A DNA stretch of 9,888 nucleotides from contig JBBDWN010000005.1 in the NCBI GenBank assembly GCA_040902855.1, positions 1 to 9,888 of the forward strand, given 5' to 3'. Position 1 is the first letter of the stretch. Every line of letters begins with the position of its first letter. The position numbers and the translations under genes are program-made. Under the pieces are notes generated by a model. That model searched no databases. It had not been told where the DNA came from and saw only the letters and a program-made list of their open reading frames with translations. Shown here one piece after another: positions 6,733-9,888 of the stretch. Source of the DNA: DATHWB01 sp040902855 (GTDB lineage: Bacteria; Actinomycetota; Acidimicrobiia; Spongiisociales; ZC4RG35).

Positions 6733-7464
6733 GTGCGTGAAATCCTCTCAGACCTCGTAGCCGAGCAGCAGTTTCTCGACCAATACCTCCAACGGATTTC
6801 GCTGAAGGACTGGGATCGGGCCACGCCGGCCAAGGGTTGGACGATCCGCGACACCATCTCCCACCTCGCCGACTACGAGGAGCTGGCCAGTCAGGTCATC
6901 GCCGGAACCGCCGATCTCTCGCGGTACAAGTCCGCACCGGACCTCGACGCCCTTCGCCAGGAGGCGGTCGAGCGAGGTCGCCACATGCGCCCCCAAGACG
7001 TCATCGAATGGTGGCGGGGAGGACGAGCCACGGTCGTCGAGCCCCTGTCGCACATGAGGGAGACAGAGCGGGTCGAGTGGATCCAGGGGGACATGAGCGC
7101 CAAGACGCTGGCGACCCTCAGACTGATGGAGACGTGGGCCCATGGGCTCGACATCTACGAAACGATCGGCGAGGAAGTGCTGGACACCCCGCGTATCCGC
7201 CACGTGTGCTTCCTCGGCTGGAAGACCCTGCCGTACGCGTTCAAGGCGGCCAGCGAGGACTTCGCTCCCATCCGCGTCGAAGTGATCGGACCCGGATACG
7301 TCAAATGGATCTATGGATCCCCCGACGCCGAGAACCTCATCAAGGGAAATGCATCGGACTGGGCCCGCCTCGCGGTACGCCGCACCACCCCCGACAAGAC
7401 CCGCCTGAAGGCCACTGGAGACGCCGCCGAGAAGGCCCTCCACCTGGTGAAGGCCTATCTCTGA
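6733..7464 (+). CDS. TIGR03084-type DinB/MDMPI superfamily metal-binding protein
   Basis: A 243-residue protein of the DinB-like four-helix fold related to mycothiol-dependent maleylpyruvate isomerases. Near the N-terminus TPAKGWTIRDTISHLADYEE (31-50) matches the family's GWT..D...HL element, and METWAHGLDIYE (132-143) the E.W.HG.D element; His44, Glu133 and His137 are in the positions expected of the metal site. The C-terminus (residues 180-243) is a small alpha/beta extension. Length and opening fit the uncharacterised actinobacterial family TIGR03084, so a role in thiol-dependent or acyl-CoA metabolism is only an inference from the fold and from the crotonase next door. The GTG start has no Shine-Dalgarno but has TAAAAT 9 nt upstream. 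Its last codons and stop form a possible +1 recoding site into the crotonase frame. Confidence 0.85.
   Translation: MREILSDLVAEQQFLDQYLQRISLKDWDRATPAKGWTIRDTISHLADYEELASQVIAGTADLSRYKSAPDLDALRQEAVERGRHMRPQDVIEWWRGGRATVVEPLSHMRETERVEWIQGDMSAKTLATLRLMETWAHGLDIYETIGEEVLDTPRIRHVCFLGWKTLPYAFKAASEDFAPIRVEVIGPGYVKWIYGSPDAENLIKGNASDWARLAVRRTTPDKTRLKATGDAAEKALHLVKAYL
7446..7464 (+). promoter_or_regulatory. Possible programmed +1 frameshift site at the end of the TIGR03084-type gene
   Basis: The last sense codons and stop are AAG GCC TAT CTC TGA, followed by G. The bacterial prfB recoding site is a Shine-Dalgarno-like run, then TAT CTT TGA C. Here GGTGAAGG supplies a Shine-Dalgarno-like element, TAT and a Leu codon precede TGA, and skipping the T of the TGA enters the crotonase frame exactly (Leu then Glu). 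Against this, tRNA-Leu on CTC re-pairs poorly with TCT, because the middle base mismatches, whereas CTT to TTT in prfB is well tolerated. Confidence 0.25.
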
Positions 7465-7525
7465 GTCTGCGACCGGGCGCGTCGACACCCGATTCGAGAT
7501 CGATGGGCCGGTCGCCCGCCTGACG
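7463..7525 (+). other. Coding N-terminal segment of the crotonase without a canonical start codon
   Basis: In the crotonase frame this stretch reads ESATGRVDTRFEIDGPVARL and then T, which is the expected first beta strand of the family (usually ...YEVDGGVATITLNRP). The frame is closed upstream by a TGA at 7448-7450, and no ATG, GTG or TTG occurs in it before TTG 7526. Possible rare starts are ATC 7457, GTC 7481 and CTG 7520. The protein therefore very probably contains these residues, reached by a non-canonical start, by a frameshift from the upstream gene, or interrupted here by a sequencing or real mutation. Confidence 0.65.
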
Positions 7526-8263
7526 TTGGCGAGGCCCGACATCCGCAACGCCCTCACCGACGACCGGATACTCGTTGAGATACGCGACGCGTTCTCCCAC
7601 GCCGAGTCGGATCCTTCCGTCACCGTGTTCGTGATCGATGCCGATGGCCCCGCCTTCTCCGCAGGCGGGAACGTGAAGGACATGGCGACCAGGGAAGGCA
7701 TGTTCGCCGGGGACTCCGAGCAGATCGTCGAAAGGTACCGAACCTCGATCCAGACACTCACCACGACGCTGGCCAACACGGATCTCGTCACGATCGCCGC
7801 AGTCGACGGACCTGCGGTCGGGGCCGGGTTCGATCTCGTCATCGGATGCGACCTGCGCATCGGATCGACCACCGCCCGCTTCGCCCACACGTTCGTCGAC
7901 TTGGGCATCATTCCCGGCGACGGCGGAGCATGGCTGCTTCCCCGGATCGTCGGCTGGCAGCGGGCCGCCGAACTGGCGTTCACCGCTCGCTCGATCGACG
8001 CCGAGGAAGCACTCGATTTCGGTGTGCTGCTCGAAGTAGTGGAACCCGACGCCCTTGCGAAAAGGGTGGATGACCTCGCCCGAACCATCGGCTCCAAGCC
8101 GGCTCATTCGCTCCGGCTGACCAAACGCCTCTTCCGGCACGCCCGCACCATGGATCTTCCCGGGTTCCTCGATCTGACCGCAGCCTTGCAGGCAATCGCC
8201 CACTCGACCGACGCCCACCAGGCGGCCGTCGAGTCCTACCTCGAACGGCTCAGCCGGAAGTGA
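7526..8263 (+). CDS. Crotonase / enoyl-CoA hydratase-isomerase superfamily protein (true N-terminus lies upstream)
   Basis: Counting from TTG 7526 this is 245 residues; about 20 further residues upstream are clearly homologous, making a normal length of roughly 265. The first oxyanion-hole loop is AFSAGGN (43-49) and the second DGPAVGAGFDLVIGCD (94-109), followed by GIIPGDGGAWLLPR (127-140). Enoyl-CoA hydratase uses two Glu residues; aligned with rat ECH they are Asp103 and Phe123 here, so ordinary hydratase activity is doubtful. The Asp in PGDGG (132) may be catalytic, as carboxylates near this loop are in isomerases and dehalogenases of the superfamily. It acts on an acyl-CoA thioester in the cytoplasm; the substrate is unknown. 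TTG 7526 has no Shine-Dalgarno and would delete the first beta strand, so it is listed only as the first standard start codon. Its TGA abuts the stop of the opposing gene. Confidence 0.85.
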   Translation: MARPDIRNALTDDRILVEIRDAFSHAESDPSVTVFVIDADGPAFSAGGNVKDMATREGMFAGDSEQIVERYRTSIQTLTTTLANTDLVTIAAVDGPAVGAGFDLVIGCDLRIGSTTARFAHTFVDLGIIPGDGGAWLLPRIVGWQRAAELAFTARSIDAEEALDFGVLLEVVEPDALAKRVDDLARTIGSKPAHSLRLTKRLFRHARTMDLPGFLDLTAALQAIAHSTDAHQAAVESYLERLSRK

Positions 8264-8878
8264 TCATCGGCCGACGGTGAATCCGGACTTCACGAGGAGC
8301 CGGAGGAGAGCGGGGGCCGGCTCCTTGAACTGGGCCGAACGAAGAACATCGTCGTACCGCTCCATGAATCCGACCAGCGACTCGATGACGTGTCCGATCG
8401 GAACGGTGTGAGGTCCGGCGGCGTTGCTGCGTCCGAAGGCGACGAGCCGGGTCCGGATCTCGCCGCCGCCCTTGGCGTCGTCGAACGAGATTCCCCCCTT
8501 GACGAGCCGCTCAACGACTCCGTCGACGCCGTCCGCGTAGACCCAGGCCATTCGCCGCAGCACGGAGTGCAGCACCTCGGGACGCAACAGCGTGGGATTG
8601 AACACCGCCTCCCCTTGCTTGACCTCGCCGATGATGACGTCGATCCGGTCGTCATCGAGGTCGAGTTCCGCGTCGGCGATCAGGAGCAGACGCGAGCTGT
8701 GCTGCTCCGATGCTTCGGCCACGTAGGTGTCGCTTGGAAATCGGAACCCGACGATGTCGACGTCGGTCAAGGTGTCGAAGGTGCCCTGGGCGTTGCGCGC
8801 CTGAACTTCGATCTCGGAGAGGGTGAGGTACCCGTTCAGACGCAGGTACGACTCGACGAGGTTGACAGCCACATCCAT
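8264..8878 (-). CDS. Uncharacterised protein with predicted PD-(D/E)xK nuclease-like fold
   Basis: A 204-residue protein I cannot assign to a named family. The first 90 residues follow the order of YraN/UPF0102-like and other PD-(D/E)xK nucleases: VESYLRLNGYLTL (8-20, Glu9), acidic TDVDIVGFRFP (38-48, Asp39/Asp41), and DVIIGEVKQGEA (80-91) with the E-x-K pair Glu85/Lys87. The rest is mostly helical (RPEVLHSVLRRMAW, HVIESLVGFMERY, APALLRLLVKSGF). A DNA- or RNA-cleaving role is an inference from this pattern, not shown. The frame is open to 9061, but the extra residues look non-coding and overlap the divergent gene. ATG 8878 is preferred because CACAAT lies exactly 6 nt upstream; ATG 8905 is possible. 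It is divergent from the HD-GYP gene and ends tail to tail with the crotonase. Confidence 0.75.
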   Translation of the reverse strand: MDVAVNLVESYLRLNGYLTLSEIEVQARNAQGTFDTLTDVDIVGFRFPSDTYVAEASEQHSSRLLLIADAELDLDDDRIDVIIGEVKQGEAVFNPTLLRPEVLHSVLRRMAWVYADGVDGVVERLVKGGISFDDAKGGGEIRTRLVAFGRSNAAGPHTVPIGHVIESLVGFMERYDDVLRSAQFKEPAPALLRLLVKSGFTVGR

Positions 8879-8884
8879 GATCCG

Positions 8885-8890
8885 ATTGTG
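8885..8890 (-). promoter_or_regulatory. Candidate leaderless -10 hexamer (CACAAT) for the nuclease-like gene
   Basis: On the minus strand CACAAT is followed by six bases (CGGATC) and ATG 8878. The first base departs from TAnnnT, but spacing is the same as at three other genes in the window. No Shine-Dalgarno is present. Confidence 0.28.
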
Positions 8891-8966
8891 GCCGAACGGC
8901 GCCATGGAGGCACATTCCCCGAAGACCAGAGCCCCCGTCGTATGGTGAGGTACTTGGGCCGTTGGT

Positions 8967-8986
8967 CCCATGGTTATCCACATGGG
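8967..8986. repeat. Inverted repeat CCCATG-N8-CATGGG upstream of the HD-GYP gene
   Basis: Two perfect 6-bp arms, 8 nt apart, centred about 22 bp before the ATG at 8998 and directly abutting the candidate -10 TGTAAC. Placement in the spacer of the putative promoter and the 14-bp centre-to-centre distance would suit a dimeric repressor. It could also be chance. Confidence 0.35.
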
Positions 8987-8992
8987 TGTAAC
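8987..8992 (+). promoter_or_regulatory. Candidate -10 hexamer (TGTAAC) for the HD-GYP gene
   Basis: TGTAAC matches four of six -10 positions and ends 5 nt before ATG 8998. TTGGTC at 8962-8967 could serve as a -35, although the spacer would be 19 nt. No Shine-Dalgarno is present. Confidence 0.3.
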
Positions 8993-8997
8993 GCACC

Positions 8998-9609
8998 ATG
9001 TTCGGCGGGGACTCACTACCCGACAGGGTGGAAAGGTACATGGACCCACTGCTCGCGGCAATGGAAAATGTGGTCGAAGACCTCTACGGCCACGTCCATC
9101 GCGTCAGTTCGGTGGCCTCGGCGATCGGCCGTCACATAGGCCTCGACGAGTTGGACATCGACCGTCTGACCACCGTCGGAGTCCTCCACGATGTCGGCAA
9201 GATCCACGTCGATCCCGCCATCCTCGCCAAACCTGGTCCGCTCGACAGCGAAGAGACCGTCCGCATGCGGCGCCATCCCGAGTTCGGATTCGCCATGACC
9301 GTCGATCGCTTCGACCGCAGTGTCTCAGAGGCCATCCTGCACCATCACGAGCGTTTCGACGGAAGCGGCTACCCGTACGGTCTCGCCAGAGACGAAATTC
9401 CGCTTCTTGCCAGGATCGTGCTGGTTGCCGACGCATTCGACGCGATCACGAGCCGCCGCAGTTATCAGGCTGCCCTCCCGATCGAGTGGGCGCATCAAGA
9501 GATCATCCGGTGCGCAGGATCGCAATTCGATCCCATGATCGTCGACGCGTTCGGCGAACTCCTCGACGAAATCGCCGCCAGCGTCACTCGCGTCGCCGCC
9601 CAGCTCTGA
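8998..9609 (+). CDS. Stand-alone HD-GYP domain protein, predicted c-di-GMP phosphodiesterase
   Basis: HD-GYP proteins hydrolyse cyclic di-GMP (and sometimes cGAMP) at a two- or three-iron site. Nearly the whole 203 residues are the domain. GHVHRV (31-36) gives His32, LHDVGKI (63-69) the HD pair His64/Asp65, RRHPEFG (91-97) His93, HHHERFDGSGYP (115-126) the signature HHExxDGxGYP, and VADAFDA (143-149) Asp145. All metal ligands and the GYP loop are present, so it should be catalytic. There is no receiver, PAS, GAF or membrane segment, so sensory input must come from a partner or from expression level. The start at ATG 8998 has no Shine-Dalgarno but a -10-like hexamer 5 nt upstream, and an inverted repeat overlaps the promoter. 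It is divergent from the nuclease-like gene and 22 bp before the helicase gene, which has its own candidate promoter. No GGDEF gene is in the window. Confidence 0.93.
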   Translation: MFGGDSLPDRVERYMDPLLAAMENVVEDLYGHVHRVSSVASAIGRHIGLDELDIDRLTTVGVLHDVGKIHVDPAILAKPGPLDSEETVRMRRHPEFGFAMTVDRFDRSVSEAILHHHERFDGSGYPYGLARDEIPLLARIVLVADAFDAITSRRSYQAALPIEWAHQEIIRCAGSQFDPMIVDAFGELLDEIAASVTRVAAQL

Positions 9610-9619
9610 ACCCTCCGGA

Positions 9620-9625
9620 TACAGT
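9620..9625 (+). promoter_or_regulatory. Candidate leaderless -10 hexamer (TACAGT) for the helicase gene
   Basis: TACAGT is followed by six bases (CGGGTC) and GTG 9632, the same hexamer and distance as at the 83-aa gene. It begins 10 nt after the HD-GYP stop, so the helicase may be transcribed independently of that gene. There is no Shine-Dalgarno. Confidence 0.38.
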
Positions 9626-9631
9626 CGGGTC

Positions 9632-9888
9632 GTGGCCGCGACCGATCCCCTCGATATCTTCTCCGCTGCGACACGGGCGTGGTTCGAGACATCGTTTCCC
9701 GAGCCGACCGAGGCACAACGCCTCGGCTGGCCGGCGATTGCGTCAGGCGCCCACACCCTGATTCATGCCCCGACCGGCTCGGGAAAGACCCTGGCCGCAT
9801 TTCTGGCGACCTTGGATGCGGTTCTGGCCGAACCGGTCCCCGCCGCCGCCGACCGGTGCAGGATCCTGTATGTCTCGCCGTTGAAGGC
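9632..9888 (+). CDS. Lhr-like DEAD/DEAH-box helicase, N-terminal 85 codons (3' truncated by window)
   Basis: GTG start, then an open frame to the end of the window. FSAATRAWFETSFPEPTEAQ has the F..A...WF...F..PT.AQ opening of Lhr-type superfamily 2 helicases, including the Q-motif-like PTEAQ. HTLIHAPTGSGKTLAAFL is motif I (Walker A GSGKT), and ILYVSPLKA at the edge is motif Ia (YVSPLKAL in the family). Full-length Lhr proteins are about 1500 residues in actinobacteria, with a shorter Lhr-core form near 850; the fragment cannot tell which. Lhr translocates 3' to 5' on single-stranded DNA and unwinds DNA or RNA-DNA hybrids, with a role in DNA repair. All expected residues in this part are intact. 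Start choice is supported by TACAGT 6 nt upstream and by agreement with the family's N-terminus. Confidence 0.9.
   Translation, partial: MAATDPLDIFSAATRAWFETSFPEPTEAQRLGWPAIASGAHTLIHAPTGSGKTLAAFLATLDAVLAEPVPAAADRCRILYVSPLK

Noticed and set aside
6748..8097. Long minus-strand open frame (449 codons) opposite the TIGR03084-type and crotonase genes
   Set aside because: It spans two well-supported opposite genes and an intergenic junction, with low-complexity Ser/Arg-rich composition and no motif.
8879..9061. Upstream extension of the nuclease-like protein to 9061
   Set aside because: It overlaps the start of the HD-GYP gene and crosses its promoter; the added residues are Pro/Thr/Cys-rich and unlike the rest. 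A short extension to ATG 8905 is possible but lacks a good start context.
1..9888. CRISPR arrays, tRNA genes, insertion sequences or prophage
   Set aside because: Reading both strands showed no spaced direct repeats, cloverleaf-like segments, transposase motifs or terminal inverted repeats; the segment looks like ordinary core chromosome.

Overview
The window is a gene-dense, high-GC bacterial chromosome segment, most consistent with a deep-branching actinobacterium (Actinomycetota, perhaps Acidimicrobiia). The grounds are GC-rich codon third positions, frequent GTG starts, the M16 peptidase-dapB gene pair, a DinB/MDMPI-type protein matching the actinobacterial TIGR03084 family, an Lhr-type helicase, and several genes that appear to be transcribed leaderless. 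The phylum is a reasonable inference; anything finer is a guess. No tRNA, rRNA, CRISPR array, insertion sequence or phage gene is visible, and no stretch over 300 bases lacks a gene.

Layout. The window opens with the last 48 residues of a membrane protein (+ strand). Converging on it is a minus-strand block read from about 2379 down to 161: a zinc-dependent M16 peptidase, dapB (lysine/diaminopimelate synthesis) coupled to it by a GTGA overlap, and an 83-residue protein of unknown function. Divergent from the peptidase is a two-gene module on the plus strand: a 699-residue protein with an N-terminal HExxH metallopeptidase-like region and a C-terminal CobT-like VWA domain, overlapping by 8 bp a CobS/MoxR-like AAA+ ATPase. 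A long-form LOG-family nucleotide phosphoribohydrolase follows, then a TIGR03084/DinB-type metal-binding protein and a crotonase (enoyl-CoA hydratase superfamily) whose conserved N-terminus has no usual start codon. A minus-strand predicted PD-(D/E)xK-fold protein ends base-to-base against the crotonase. Divergent from it lie a stand-alone HD-GYP c-di-GMP phosphodiesterase and the first 85 codons of an Lhr-like DEAD/DEAH helicase that runs off the window.

Three points stand out. (1) The AAA+ protein has both Mg-coordinating Walker residues replaced in an apparently reciprocal way: Walker A T/S is Asp and Walker B Asp is Ser. It is coupled to a VWA protein carrying HExxH, so this is an unusual chelatase-like or metalloprotease-linked AAA/VWA module. 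(2) The junction between the TIGR03084 protein and the crotonase reads AAG GCC TAT CTC TGA G, close to the prfB +1 recoding site (TAT CTT TGA C). The crotonase lies in exactly the +1 frame and lacks an ATG, GTG or TTG at its expected N-terminus, suggesting either recoding into a fusion protein or a non-canonical start. (3) Nearly every operon-leading gene has a TAnnnT-like hexamer ending 5 to 9 nt before its start codon and no Shine-Dalgarno, while the operon-internal AAA+ gene has a strong one, a consistent picture of leaderless transcription.
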